A DNA stretch of 64,000 nt, from positions 69,988 through 133,987 of the forward strand of contig NZ_JBHLWA010000010.1 of assembly GCF_042433085.1 (NCBI RefSeq), given 5' to 3'. How positions within the stretch are numbered: position 1 is the first letter of the stretch; every line of letters begins with the position of its first letter. Below the pieces are notes generated by a model, which made no database searches, was not told the DNA's origin, and saw nothing but the letters and a program-made list of their open reading frames with translations. Made by a program: the position numbers and the translations under genes. This DNA is from Gallibacterium melopsittaci. Lineage in GTDB: Bacteria > Pseudomonadota > Gammaproteobacteria > Enterobacterales > Pasteurellaceae. Below, one piece after another: positions 45,836 to 55,542 of this stretch.

Positions 45836-45936
45836 TTTGTTTATCCTTAATGTAAAAACCGTTAGTTACACTACTGGATTAAGATAAAAAATGCAATAGG
45901 TTTTCTTTGGAAATTTTTACTATTTACTAAAACTTT

Positions 45937-46587
45937 TTAAACAGCTCTATCTGTATAAAGTTCTACACCTGTCATTAATGACATTTTTTGTACATATGCA
46001 GCCACTTTATTTGGAAATTCAATTCCTTTCACAATCGTGAGATTACGTAAAATTGGAAATAACACAATATCCTCGATAGCTAATTCACCTGAACTCGCTT
46101 TTGGGCTAACAATAAGATCATTTAACTCAATTAGATCTTGATTTATACGGGCTAAGTACTCTGGCGTTTGAGCCAAATTTTCCGCAAAATTACCAATAAC
46201 TTTACTTTTTTTCATCACGAAATACTCTACTGATTCAGGCATTTCAAACTCTTTCAAACCAATTTGAATAAAGCGTGGCAACACTAAGTGATTATGATAA
46301 CTCGTCACTTTTTTTAACCATTGATCGACTTCTTCACGCACCAATTCTTTTAAACAAGGTTCACCAAATTTTTTATCCACATAACGCACAATATCTAGAC
46401 TTTCAGGCATTACCATTCCTTCACTATCCGCTAGGATTGGCACCACCTTTTTTCCAACCAATTTAATTGGGGTTTCATCATGATGATTTGCTAACACAAT
46501 CACATCTACGGGAAGATTTTTTAAACCAAAAATCATTCTTGCACGAACGCAATATGGACAATGTTCATAAGTATAAAGTCTCATCAT
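45937..46587 (-). CDS. grxB: Glutaredoxin 2
   Basis: 216 residues, a GST-like glutaredoxin. The active site CPYC is at residues 10-13 (YEHCPYCVRARM), followed by the GrxB pattern VPILADSEGMVMPESLDIVRYVD. The C-terminal helical domain ends LFPILRNLTIVKGIEFP. It reduces disulfides with glutathione in the cytoplasm. AGGAG precedes two adjacent ATGs; either may be used. The his promoter lies just downstream on the same strand. Confidence 0.93.
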   Translation of the reverse strand: MMRLYTYEHCPYCVRARMIFGLKNLPVDVIVLANHHDETPIKLVGKKVVPILADSEGMVMPESLDIVRYVDKKFGEPCLKELVREEVDQWLKKVTSYHNHLVLPRFIQIGLKEFEMPESVEYFVMKKSKVIGNFAENLAQTPEYLARINQDLIELNDLIVSPKASSGELAIEDIVLFPILRNLTIVKGIEFPNKVAAYVQKMSLMTGVELYTDRAV

Positions 46588-46671
46588 TAGTTGGTTCTCC
46601 TTTTACATTGATCGCTTTGTTATTCTTCAACAAAATAACGCTTTTATCAAGTTTGTAAACAAGATGTTTAT

Positions 46672-46709
46672 AAAAAAGAAAACCCCATAAGATTTATGCC
46701 TATGGGGTT
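46672..46709 (-). terminator. Rho-independent terminator of glnA
   Basis: AACCCCATA (46681-46689) and TATGGGGTT (46701-46709) form a 9-bp stem, followed on the minus strand by TTCTTTTTTA. It lies 29 bases past the glnA stop. Confidence 0.85.
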
Positions 46710-46738
46710 GATTATTTCTATCAGTTTACCAAACTACA

Positions 46739-48160
46739 TTAGAGTGAATAATACAATTCAAACTCTGCTGGGTGTGGTAATAAGCGTACACGATCAACTT
46801 CTTTATTTTTCAATTCAATGTATGCTTCGATAAAGTCATTGCTGAATACACCGCCACGAGTTAAGAATTCGTGATCTGCTGCTAATGCCGCAAGCGCTTC
46901 ATCTAATGAACCTGCCACAGTTGGAATTTCTTTTAATTCTTCAGGTGGTAAGTCATAAAGGTTTTTATCCATTGCATCGCCTGGATGAATCTTATTGATA
47001 ATACCATCTAAACCAGCCATTAATAATGCAGAGAACGCTAAATATGGGTTCGCACCTGGATCTGGGAAACGTACTTCAATACGGCGAGCTTTCGGGCTAG
47101 ATACCGTTGGGATACGAATTGATGCAGAACGGTTACTTGCTGAGTAAGCTAATAACACTGGTGCTTCATATCCAGGAACTAAACGTTTATAAGAGTTAGT
47201 TGTTGGGTTAGTAAACGCATTTAATGCTTTAGCATGTTTAATTACCCCACCGATGAAATAAAGTGATAATTCAGATAATCCCGCATATTTATCACCAGAG
47301 AATAAGTTCACACCATCTTTACCTAAAGAGATATGGCAGTGCATTCCTGAACCGTTATCACCGAACAATGGTTTTGGCATAAAACATGCTGTTTTACCAT
47401 GTTCAAATGCTACGTTATGTACCACATATTTATAAATTTGAGTTTCATCGGCTTTCAAGGTTAATGTATTGAAACGACAAGCAATTTCGTTTTGACCTGC
47501 TGTTGCCACTTCGTGGTGGTGCGCTTCAATCACAAGTCCCATATCTTCCATTACTAAGCACATTTCAGAACGTAAATCTTGTGATGAATCGACTGGAGGA
47601 ACTGGGAAGTAACCACCTTTTGTTGCTGGACGGTGACCTTTGTTACCGCCTTCATATTCTTTATCTGTATTCCAGCTCGCTTCAATATCATCAATTTGAT
47701 AGAACGAACCTGACATACCAGTTTTGAAACGTACATCATCAAACAAGAAGAACTCTGGTTCTGGGCCAACTAATACACTATCCGCAATACCAGATGCTTT
47801 TAAATATTCTTCTGCACGAATTGCAATTGAACGTGGGTCACGATCATAACCTTGCATTGTAGTTGGTTCATAAACATTACAACGAATCGATAATGTTGGT
47901 ACGCTGAAGAATGGATCGACCAATGCACTTTCAGGAATTGGCATTAAAACCATGTCTGATTTATTAATTGTTTTCCAACCAGCGATTGAAGAACCATCAA
48001 ACATTTTACCGTCTTCAAAGAAATCTTCATCCACCGCACTCACTGGCACAGAAACGTGTTGTTCTTTCCCTCTAATATCAGTAAAACGAAGATCAACAAA
48101 ACGAATGCCGTGTTCTTCGATAAGTTCAAAAACTTTATCAATTGCTTGTGTGTTTGCCAT
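46739..48160 (-). CDS. glnA: Glutamine synthetase, type I (adenylylatable)
   Basis: 473 residues, the dodecameric enzyme that makes glutamine from glutamate, ammonia and ATP. It shows GKMFDGSSIAGW, the ATP-binding KPLFGDNGSGMHCH, NRSASIRIP, and the adenylylation tyrosine in AMDKNLYDLPPEE. The start is MANTQAID, with AGAGGA upstream; an in-frame TTG two codons earlier is less likely. Divergent from typA, as in Haemophilus and E. coli. No ntr genes follow; a terminator closes it. Confidence 0.97.
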   Translation of the reverse strand: MANTQAIDKVFELIEEHGIRFVDLRFTDIRGKEQHVSVPVSAVDEDFFEDGKMFDGSSIAGWKTINKSDMVLMPIPESALVDPFFSVPTLSIRCNVYEPTTMQGYDRDPRSIAIRAEEYLKASGIADSVLVGPEPEFFLFDDVRFKTGMSGSFYQIDDIEASWNTDKEYEGGNKGHRPATKGGYFPVPPVDSSQDLRSEMCLVMEDMGLVIEAHHHEVATAGQNEIACRFNTLTLKADETQIYKYVVHNVAFEHGKTACFMPKPLFGDNGSGMHCHISLGKDGVNLFSGDKYAGLSELSLYFIGGVIKHAKALNAFTNPTTNSYKRLVPGYEAPVLLAYSASNRSASIRIPTVSSPKARRIEVRFPDPGANPYLAFSALLMAGLDGIINKIHPGDAMDKNLYDLPPEELKEIPTVAGSLDEALAALAADHEFLTRGGVFSNDFIEAYIELKNKEVDRVRLLPHPAEFELYYSL

Positions 48161-48476
48161 AATCAATCCTCTTATTTTTGGAGTAGTTAATTTATAAAGA
48201 TAAGGTTGTTTTTTTGAATTCAGATAAACAATATCCTATTTTTATTAAAAATAAAATAGATTTTTTTGTTTTTTTCAAAAAAATATCTAAAAACAAAAAT
48301 GTAATCGTTACATTATTTAATAGCAGAGCTTTTTAAAACGCTGTATAATTTGCCACCTTTTCACCCGCTATGCTTTAAACGTTGGGCTTTCTATAAGGCA
48401 ACAAGCAGTGTTCAGTATAGCGAAACCCAAACTTTTTCAAAATACTACAACCCAAATAAACGAAGATAATTTTCAA
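48161..48476. other. Divergent glnA-typA promoter region
   Basis: 316 bases with no credible ORF. It is AT-rich, with oligo-T and oligo-A runs near 48240-48300 (bent-DNA-like). I do not see a convincing sigma-54 promoter (GG-N10-GC) for glnA. A GTG-started extension of typA through this stretch (from 48408) lacks family similarity. Confidence 0.5.
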
Positions 48477-50330
48477 ATGAAAAACGATTTAGATATTAGT
48501 AAATTGCGTAATATTGCGATCATTGCGCACGTTGACCATGGTAAAACCACCCTCGTTGATAAACTATTACAACAATCTGGTACCTTAGAAGCCTCTCGTT
48601 CAGGTGATACTGATGAACGTGTTATGGATTCCAATGCGTTAGAAAAAGAACGTGGTATCACTATTCTTGCAAAAAATACGGCTATTAATTGGAATGGTTA
48701 TCGTATCAATATCGTAGATACTCCAGGGCACGCCGATTTCGGTGGTGAAGTTGAACGTGTTTTATCAATGGTTGACAGTGTATTATTACTTGTTGATGCA
48801 TTTGATGGTCCAATGCCACAAACTCGCTTTGTTACCCAAAAAGCCTTTGCTCACGGTTTAAAACCGATTGTAGTAATTAATAAAGTTGACCGTCCAGGTG
48901 CTCGACCTGATTGGGTTGTAGATCAAGTTTTCGATCTTTTTGTCAATTTAGGTGCAACTGACGAACAACTCGATTTCCCAATTATTTATGCTTCTGCATT
49001 AAATGGTGTCGCTGGTTTAGAACATGAAGATCTAGCAGCAGATATGACACCACTATTTGAAGCAATTGTTAAACACGTTGAACCGCCACAAGTTGAGCTA
49101 GATAAACCTTTCCAAATGCAAATTTCGCAACTAGATTACAACAGCTATGTTGGCGTAATTGGTATCGGACGGATTAAACGTGGTTCAGTTAAGCCAAATC
49201 AGGCAGTTGTTATCATTGATAGTGAAGGAAAAACTCGTAATGCACGAGTTGGTCAAGTGTTAGGGCATCTTGGCTTACAACGTTATGAAGAAGATATTGC
49301 CAATGCAGGTGATATTATTGCATTAACTGGTTTAGGCGAATTAAATATCTCCGATACTATCTGTGATGTAAATAACGTTGAAGCCTTACCAGCATTAACG
49401 GTTGATGAACCAACTGTAACGATGTTCTTCTGTGTTAATACCTCGCCATTCTGTGGTCGTGAAGGTAAATATGTTACTTCTCGTCAAATTCTTGAACGTT
49501 TAAATAAAGAATTAGTCCATAACGTGGCCTTGCGTGTTGAAGAAACTGAAGATCCAGACGCATTCCGTGTTTCTGGTCGTGGTGAATTGCATCTTTCAGT
49601 ATTAATCGAAAATATGCGTCGTGAAGGTTATGAATTAGCAGTATCCCGTCCAAAAGTTATCTTCCGCCAAATTGACGGTCGCAAACAAGAGCCTTTTGAA
49701 CAAGTTACCATTGATATTGAAGAACAACATCAAGGTGCGGTAATGGAAGCATTAGGTATTCGTAAAGGTGAAGTGCGTGATATGGTGCCAGATGGTAAAG
49801 GACGTACTCGCTTAGAATATATTATTCCTAGCCGTGGCTTAATTGGTTTCCGTAATGAATTTATGACGATGACTTCTGGTACAGGTTTACTCTACTCAAG
49901 TTTTAGTCATTATGATGATGTCAGACCAGGTGAAATCGGACAACGTCAAAACGGTGTGTTAATTTCTAATGCTACTGGTAAAGCATTGGCTTACGCACTC
50001 TTCGGTTTACAAGATCGTGGTAAATTAATGATTGACCACGGTGCGGAAGTTTATGAAGGACAAGTGATTGGTATTCACAGTCGTTCAAACGACTTAACTG
50101 TAAACTGCTTACAAGGTAAAAAATTAACCAATATGCGTGCTGCTGGTAAAGATGAAGCTGTTGTCTTAGTTCCACCTGTACGTTTCACCCTAGAACAAGC
50201 CTTAGAATTTATCGACGATGATGAATTAGTTGAGGTAACCCCAGCCTCTATTCGTATTCGTAAGAAATTCTTAACAGAAGTTGAACGTAAACGGGCAAAT
50301 CGTACAACCACCAGTACTAGTACTCGTTAA
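48477..50330 (+). CDS. typA: Ribosome-associated translational GTPase TypA/BipA
   Basis: 617 residues. G motifs: AHVDHGKTT, RGITI, DTPGHADF, NKVDRPGA. Then domain II, EF-G-like domains III and V, and the BipA C-terminal domain ending LVEVTPASIRIRKKFL. It acts in ribosome assembly at low temperature and under stress. I start at MKNDLDISKLRN; family members begin a few residues before LRNIAIIAHVDHG. The Shine-Dalgarno is weak (GAAGATAA). Confidence 0.96.
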   Translation: MKNDLDISKLRNIAIIAHVDHGKTTLVDKLLQQSGTLEASRSGDTDERVMDSNALEKERGITILAKNTAINWNGYRINIVDTPGHADFGGEVERVLSMVDSVLLLVDAFDGPMPQTRFVTQKAFAHGLKPIVVINKVDRPGARPDWVVDQVFDLFVNLGATDEQLDFPIIYASALNGVAGLEHEDLAADMTPLFEAIVKHVEPPQVELDKPFQMQISQLDYNSYVGVIGIGRIKRGSVKPNQAVVIIDSEGKTRNARVGQVLGHLGLQRYEEDIANAGDIIALTGLGELNISDTICDVNNVEALPALTVDEPTVTMFFCVNTSPFCGREGKYVTSRQILERLNKELVHNVALRVEETEDPDAFRVSGRGELHLSVLIENMRREGYELAVSRPKVIFRQIDGRKQEPFEQVTIDIEEQHQGAVMEALGIRKGEVRDMVPDGKGRTRLEYIIPSRGLIGFRNEFMTMTSGTGLLYSSFSHYDDVRPGEIGQRQNGVLISNATGKALAYALFGLQDRGKLMIDHGAEVYEGQVIGIHSRSNDLTVNCLQGKKLTNMRAAGKDEAVVLVPPVRFTLEQALEFIDDDELVEVTPASIRIRKKFLTEVERKRANRTTTSTSTR

Positions 50331-50344
50331 ATTCTGATTTAATC

Positions 50345-50380
50345 CTCCCTCTATTTCGCCTAAAATAGAGGGAGTTTTTT
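50345..50380 (+). terminator. Rho-independent terminator of typA
   Basis: CTCCCTCTATTT and AAATAGAGGGAG form a perfect 12-bp stem with a six-base loop, followed by six T. Only 17 bases separate its end from the gntR start codon. Confidence 0.92.
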
Positions 50381-50397
50381 ATTTTGTTGTTGTCATT

Positions 50398-51399
50398 ATG
50401 AGTACACCACATAAACGTCCAACACTGCAAACTATTGCAGATCATCTCGGCTTAACGAAAATGACGATTAGCCGTTATTTACGCAATCCTGAATCTGTTG
50501 CTCCTGATACCCGTAATAAAATTGCTGAAGCGATTGAGCGTTTTGGTTATATTCCAAATCGTGCACCCAGTATGTTATCTAATGCGAAAAGCAGAGCTAT
50601 CGGCGTTTTAGTTCCCTCACTGACTAACCAAGTTTTTGCCGATGTCATTAAAGGCATTGAAGAAGTCACTGATCAAGCTGGTTATCAAACGATGCTAGCC
50701 CACTATGGGTATAGTCTAGAAAAAGAAGAACAACGTGTTGAATCACTCCTATCTTACAATGTTGATGGCTTAATTTTGTCAGAAAATCACCATTCTGAAA
50801 GAACCTTAAAAATGATTAAAATGGCCAATATTCCCGTAATCGAAATTATGGATAGTAGTCAGTTAGGCATTCAGCAAGTCATTGGTTTTGATAATACGGT
50901 GGCCTCACAGGCAATGACAGAAACGATGATTCAGCGTGGACATCAACAAATTGTCTATTTCACTGCCCGTATGGATAAACGTACCCAATTAAAAATGCAC
51001 GGTTATGAACTAGCAATGCAAAAGCATGGTTTAACACCACTCAGTATGATCACAGAATTACCCTCTTCGTTCTCACTTGGTGCAGAATTACTCCATCAGG
51101 CGTTAGCTAAATATCCAGAAATGGATGGAATTATTTGTACTAATGATGACTTAGCAGTCGGGGCATTATTTGAATGCCAACGTTTAGGGATTAATGTACC
51201 AGAACAGATTGGTATTGCAGGCTTCCATGGGCATGATGTTGGGCAATCAATGACACCACAACTTGCTAGTGTCATTACGCCTCGCCTTGCGATTGGTCAA
51301 CGTGCTGCAGAAGAATTATTAAATAGAATTAATGGTATCCCACAACAAAGTAGTATTATTGACTTAGGCTATCATATTCATATTGGTGAGAGTATTTAA
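50398..51399 (+). CDS. gntR: LacI-family gluconate repressor
   Basis: 333 residues. The DNA-binding domain at about 8-60 reads TLQTIADHLGLTKMTISRYLRNPE, with the hinge ending at NRAPSMLSNAKSRAIGVLVPSLTNQVFAD, very like E. coli GntR. The rest is a periplasmic-binding-protein-like sensor (CTNDDLAVGALFECQRLG, GFHGHDVGQ). Gluconate should release it. Likely targets are the GTTATCGGTAACAT sites before gntK and gntT. There is no clear Shine-Dalgarno, and the start follows a strong terminator almost directly. Confidence 0.93.
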   Translation: MSTPHKRPTLQTIADHLGLTKMTISRYLRNPESVAPDTRNKIAEAIERFGYIPNRAPSMLSNAKSRAIGVLVPSLTNQVFADVIKGIEEVTDQAGYQTMLAHYGYSLEKEEQRVESLLSYNVDGLILSENHHSERTLKMIKMANIPVIEIMDSSQLGIQQVIGFDNTVASQAMTETMIQRGHQQIVYFTARMDKRTQLKMHGYELAMQKHGLTPLSMITELPSSFSLGAELLHQALAKYPEMDGIICTNDDLAVGALFECQRLGINVPEQIGIAGFHGHDVGQSMTPQLASVITPRLAIGQRAAEELLNRINGIPQQSSIIDLGYHIHIGESI

Positions 51400-51403
51400 T
51401 TAT

Positions 51404-51431
51404 AAAATGTCGGGGTGTACCCCGACATTTT
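51404..51431. terminator. Bidirectional terminator between gntR and edd
   Basis: AAAATGTCGGGG and CCCCGACATTTT form a 12-bp stem with a four-base loop between convergent genes; each strand ends in a short T-run. Confidence 0.85.
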
Positions 51432-51436
51432 CTCTC

Positions 51437-53230
51437 CTAATATAAAATTGTTGCGCCCTCTTCTGCCGAAGAAATATTTTTTCTAAATAACGTGAATAAC
51501 TCTCGTCCTGAACATTGGTAATCAGCAGAAAGATCAACGGTTACTGCCTTACGACCTTGTAACTCATTCAAACAACGTAATATACCTTGTTCCGCATCAA
51601 TTTCCACCATATCACCTGTTTGCAAATAAGCTAGTGGCCCACCTTTACTTGATTCAGGAGAAATATGGATAATTGACGGAACTTTCCCTGATGCGCCAGA
51701 TAAACGCCCATCTGTTACTAATGCCACTTGAAAACCTTGCTCCATTAAATTACCTAAAATTGGCATTAATTGGTGTAACTCTGGCATTCCTCGTGCAGCA
51801 GGTCCACTATTGCGTACCACAATCACAGCATTTTGTTGTAACTCACCTTGCTTATATGCAGCCACAACATCTTCTTGCTCTTCAAAAACGATTGCTGGAG
51901 CAGTAATTTTTCGATGCTCTGGTGCTACTGCACTAATTTTGATGACTCCTCGCCCTAAATTTCCATCAACAACTTTCAAACCACCTTGTGCACTAAACAC
52001 TTTTCCTTGTGGCACAATCACGTCAGGATTTGCCGTATCCGTAATTTGTTGATAAATCAATTTTCCATCCACCAAGGTTGGCATCATAAAATAATCTTGC
52101 ATCGTGCCGTAAATCGGTGTTGCATCGAGATGGAGTAAATCTCGCTCTGCTAAACGTTTTAATAACAATGGTACGCCACCAGCTTGATGAAATTCGTTTA
52201 CATCTGCTGATCCATTTGGATACACTTTTGCCAATAATGGCACCGCAGTCGAAAGTTCTGCAAAATCATCCCAATTAATAATAAATCCCGCAGCACGTGC
52301 AACTGCGACCATATGCATAGTATGGTTAGTACTGCCTCCAGAAGCGAGTAATGCAACTAAGCCATTAACTAAACTTTTTTCATCAACCACTTTTGCCAAT
52401 GGACGGAAATCACTGCCATTACGGCTAATTTTTATCATTTGTTGACTAATTAAATCTGTCAATAATGGACGTAATGGACTATTAACAGGGACGAAAGCTG
52501 AACCTGGCAACATCAAACCCATTGCTTCAAACACTAATTGGTTGGTATTCGCCGTACCGTAAAAAGTACAGGTACCATTGCTATGGTAAGCCGCATTTTC
52601 CATTGCTTGTAACGCATCTTTACCTAATTTCCCCGCTGCGTATTGTTGACGAATAGAAACTTTCTCTTTGTTTGAAATACCTGTTGTCATTGGCCCTGTT
52701 GGTACAAATGCTGTCGGTAAATGTCCAAAAGATAACGCACCCATTAATTGGCCTGGTGCAATTTTGTCACAAATCCCTAAGAGTAAAGCCGCATCAAACG
52801 TATTATGACTTAATCCAACAGCAGTCGCTTGAGCGATCAAATCTCGAGAAAATAGCGAAAGATCCATTCCTTCTTGCCCTTGTGTAATACCATCACACAT
52901 TGCTGGTACACCTGCAGCGACTTGTGCAGAATGTCCTAATTTCGCCAGTGTTTGTTTAATTTGGGTTGGATAATCTAGATAAGGTGCATGTGCACTCAAC
53001 ATATCGTTATAAGCGGAAATAATACCAACATTAATCGTAGTAAAATCTAAGATAGTCTGTTTCTGTGCTGGACAACAAGTCGCCACGGTATGAGCCAAAT
53101 TACCACAACTTAAATGTGCTCGACTTTTGCCACGTTGTAATTGTTGTTCAATACGCTGTAAATAACGTTGGCGAGTTTCCTGACTACGTTGAAGAATACG
53201 TTGTGTAACTTGAGTAATAACAGGATTCAT
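51437..53230 (-). CDS. edd: 6-phosphogluconate dehydratase
   Basis: 597 residues of the IlvD/Edd iron-sulfur dehydratase family. The cluster cysteines are expected at NLAHTVATCCPAQ, PAMCDGITQG and LLGICDKIAPG. It converts 6-phosphogluconate to KDPG, the first Entner-Doudoroff step. The start is MNPVITQ, with GGAG nine bases upstream and only 6 bases after the gntK stop, so gntK and edd form one operon. No eda (KDPG aldolase) is in the window. Confidence 0.95.
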   Translation of the reverse strand: MNPVITQVTQRILQRSQETRQRYLQRIEQQLQRGKSRAHLSCGNLAHTVATCCPAQKQTILDFTTINVGIISAYNDMLSAHAPYLDYPTQIKQTLAKLGHSAQVAAGVPAMCDGITQGQEGMDLSLFSRDLIAQATAVGLSHNTFDAALLLGICDKIAPGQLMGALSFGHLPTAFVPTGPMTTGISNKEKVSIRQQYAAGKLGKDALQAMENAAYHSNGTCTFYGTANTNQLVFEAMGLMLPGSAFVPVNSPLRPLLTDLISQQMIKISRNGSDFRPLAKVVDEKSLVNGLVALLASGGSTNHTMHMVAVARAAGFIINWDDFAELSTAVPLLAKVYPNGSADVNEFHQAGGVPLLLKRLAERDLLHLDATPIYGTMQDYFMMPTLVDGKLIYQQITDTANPDVIVPQGKVFSAQGGLKVVDGNLGRGVIKISAVAPEHRKITAPAIVFEEQEDVVAAYKQGELQQNAVIVVRNSGPAARGMPELHQLMPILGNLMEQGFQVALVTDGRLSGASGKVPSIIHISPESSKGGPLAYLQTGDMVEIDAEQGILRCLNELQGRKAVTVDLSADYQCSGRELFTLFRKNISSAEEGATILY

Positions 53231-53236
53231 AACCAC

Positions 53237-53755
53237 TTACTCCAAAAATGGTTTGATTGCTGCTACACAACGCTCAACAACTGTTTCGAATGGTGCATCA
53301 ATATCAATATGAATCACATCCTTTTCATCAGATTGAGGCTCTTCTAATGTCGCAAACTGACTTTTTAACATATCGACTTTCATATAATGCCCTTGGCGTT
53401 TTTGCATTCGAGAAAGTACCAAGTCAAAATCGCCTTTCAGATAAATAAATTTGACATCTTTATTACCTTCTCGAATTTGATCACGATATTTCTTCTTTAA
53501 TGCCGAGCAAATAATAATGCCTTTTTCAGACTTTTGTTCTAAGCTAAATGCCGCATCACGAATACGTTCTAACCACGGCGCACGATCTTCATCATTTAAA
53601 GGTTGCCCATCTCGCATTTTGATAATATTGGCACGCGGATGCAAATCATCGCCATCAATTAATTTCATTCCTAATTGTTTAACAATTGCCGTACCTACAC
53701 TCGTTTTGCCTGTACTGGATACGCCCATTAGAATAAAACTTTTACCCATTGACAT
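53237..53755 (-). CDS. gntK: Gluconokinase
   Basis: 172 residues, shikimate-kinase-like. The P-loop reads GVSSTGKTSVG, where E. coli has GVSGSGKS, and DGDDLHPRANIIKM is the substrate region; CSALKKKYRDQIR follows. It phosphorylates gluconate to 6-phosphogluconate for Edd. The start is MSMGKSF, with GAGG six bases upstream. A GntR operator lies about 55 bases upstream of the start. Confidence 0.95.
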   Translation of the reverse strand: MSMGKSFILMGVSSTGKTSVGTAIVKQLGMKLIDGDDLHPRANIIKMRDGQPLNDEDRAPWLERIRDAAFSLEQKSEKGIIICSALKKKYRDQIREGNKDVKFIYLKGDFDLVLSRMQKRQGHYMKVDMLKSQFATLEEPQSDEKDVIHIDIDAPFETVVERCVAAIKPFLE

Positions 53756-53808
53756 AATACACCTCATAAATATGTTTCATACCGCTAAAAGTGGCATCAT
53801 ATTATCAC

Positions 53809-53822
53809 GTTATCGGTAACAT
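53809..53822. promoter_or_regulatory. GntR operator near the gntK promoter
   Basis: GTTATCGGTAACAT, identical to 53991-54004, is a palindromic LacI-family site resembling E. coli GntR operators. The region 53756-54079 between gntK and gntT holds no gene. Confidence 0.8.
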
Positions 53823-53933
53823 TCAACACACTAATAATTTTTATGCAAAATTTTGTGATCTTAATCAAGAAATAAAATTATTGTGCTAAAAATAAACAAA
53901 TAGAATAATAAATAATCAATTTTAAATAAATAA

Positions 53934-53949
53934 TATGATCTAGATCTCA
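53934..53949. promoter_or_regulatory. CRP-like site in the gntK-gntT region
   Basis: TATGATCTAGATCTCA matches 8 of 10 CRP consensus positions. A weaker candidate, TGTGATCTTAATCAAG, lies at 53854-53869. Catabolite control of gluconate genes would be expected. Confidence 0.45.
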
Positions 53950-53990
53950 AAATTAGAAAAATGATTGAGCAATATCTTTTCTTTTTTGTA

Positions 53991-54004
53991 GTTATCGGTA
54001 ACAT
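53991..54004. promoter_or_regulatory. GntR operator upstream of gntT
   Basis: A second, identical GTTATCGGTAACAT, 182 bp from the first, lies 75 bases before the gntT start. Two sites bracket the divergent control region, so looping is possible. Confidence 0.8.
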
Positions 54005-54079
54005 TTGCAACATCTAAATTTAATATGTGTTCTACATACTCTCATTCAAAATAAAAACTTCATTCGGAGGAATATTATT

Positions 54080-55447
54080 ATGGCTCATGATGCAACTTCG
54101 TTACTGCTGATTGCAGTTTGTGCTGTTATCGCATTATTAATCTTAATTATGCGATTTAAAGTTCATGCTTTTGTTGCTTTGACATTAGTGAGTTTACTCA
54201 CCGCCTTGGCGACTGGTACACCTTTTGCCAAAATTGTACCAACAATGCTGACAGGTTTTGGTAATACATTGGCTTCCGTTGCTCTATTGGTTGGGTTAGG
54301 AGCAATGATTGGACGCTTACTTGAAATTACAGGTGGTGCAAAAGTACTAGCAGATACATTAATTGATAAATTCGGCGAAAAACGTGCTCCATTTGCATTA
54401 GGGGTTGCTTCTTTGCTGTTTGGTTTCCCTATTTTCTTTGATGCTGGTTTAGTTGTGATGTTACCGATAATCTTCAGTGTAGCAAAACGCTTCGGTGATT
54501 CTACCTTAAAATATGCTTTCCCAGCAGCAGGGGCATTCGCAGTTATGCACGCTTTCCTCCCTCCACATCCAGGTCCAGTTGCTTCTGGTGAATTACTTGG
54601 CGTAAATATGGGATTATTAGTTATTGTAGGGTTAATTACCGCAATCCCAACTTGGTATGTAGGGGGTTATCTCTATGGTCAATTCATTGGAAAACGTATT
54701 CATATTGCCCTACCAACAACATTTTTGAGTAAAAACGTTGTCGCCGAAACTGCAAACTCTGAAGTCCCTAGTTTTGGCAAAGTGTTATTCATTCTTTTAT
54801 TACCACTCTGTCTAATCTTCTTAGATACTGGTTTGAACACACTTAGCACCATTAAAGCGATTGATGGTTCACAAACTTGGGTAGAAATTCTTAGAATGTT
54901 AGGTAAAACACCAGTTGCATTATTAATTACATTACTTGTGTCTATCCTCTTATTAAAAGGTCAACGCACTAAAGAACAAATTGAAAAACTTTGTGATAGT
55001 GCATTAGGACCTATCTGTTCAATCGTATTAGTTACTGGTGCTGGTGGAATGTTTGGTGGTGTATTACGTGCTAGTGGCATTGGTGATGTCCTCGCTGCAA
55101 CATTATCTAACACAGGTTTGCCTGTCATTGTTGCCGCATTCGTGATTGCAACATGTTTGCGTGTTGCACAAGGTTCTGCAACCGTTGCCTTAACCACAAC
55201 TGCCGCCCTAATCGCTCCAACGATTGCAGCAACACCTGGACTTTCTCAATTCGATCTCTGTTTTATCGTGATCTCTATTGCATCAGGTGCAACTGTATTA
55301 TCACACGTTAATGACTCAGGTTTCTGGTTAATCAGCCGTTTCCTTGAAATGGATACTAAAACAACCTTTAAAACATGGACAGTATTAGAAACTATTTTGG
55401 GTGTTGTCGGATTTATCATTGTTTCGATTGCAAGTATCTTCCTATAA
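54080..55447 (+). CDS. gntT: High-affinity gluconate:H+ symporter (GntP family)
   Basis: 455 residues, about 12-14 membrane segments. GntP-family features include FGFPIFFDAGLVVMLP near 120-135, HAFLPPHPGPVA near 160 and CLRVAQGSATVALTTTAAL near 365. It imports gluconate for GntK. GGAGG lies 9 bases before the chosen ATG; the longer frame from 54005 overlaps the operator. The gntT and gntP paralogues are hard to tell apart from sequence alone. Confidence 0.9.
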   Translation: MAHDATSLLLIAVCAVIALLILIMRFKVHAFVALTLVSLLTALATGTPFAKIVPTMLTGFGNTLASVALLVGLGAMIGRLLEITGGAKVLADTLIDKFGEKRAPFALGVASLLFGFPIFFDAGLVVMLPIIFSVAKRFGDSTLKYAFPAAGAFAVMHAFLPPHPGPVASGELLGVNMGLLVIVGLITAIPTWYVGGYLYGQFIGKRIHIALPTTFLSKNVVAETANSEVPSFGKVLFILLLPLCLIFLDTGLNTLSTIKAIDGSQTWVEILRMLGKTPVALLITLLVSILLLKGQRTKEQIEKLCDSALGPICSIVLVTGAGGMFGGVLRASGIGDVLAATLSNTGLPVIVAAFVIATCLRVAQGSATVALTTTAALIAPTIAATPGLSQFDLCFIVISIASGATVLSHVNDSGFWLISRFLEMDTKTTFKTWTVLETILGVVGFIIVSIASIFL

Positions 55448-55476
55448 GTTTCAATTTCAAATAAAATATTCACCGC

Positions 55477-55509
55477 AGCAGGCATAGTGAGAGCTATGCC
55501 TGCTTTTTA
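55477..55509 (+). terminator. Rho-independent terminator of gntT
   Basis: AGCAGGCATAG and CTATGCCTGCT form an 11-bp stem with a six-base loop, followed by T-rich sequence. Confidence 0.88.
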
Positions 55510-55542
55510 TCTTATTGATCACCATTAAATAGGCATAGTTAT

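Noticed and set aside
48408..48476. N-terminal extension of typA from a GTG
   Set aside because: The extra 23 residues do not resemble TypA, and family members start just before LRNIAIIAHVDHG.
48161..48476. Sigma-54 promoter for glnA
   Set aside because: I see no GG-N10-GC element in the region upstream of glnA, so none is annotated.
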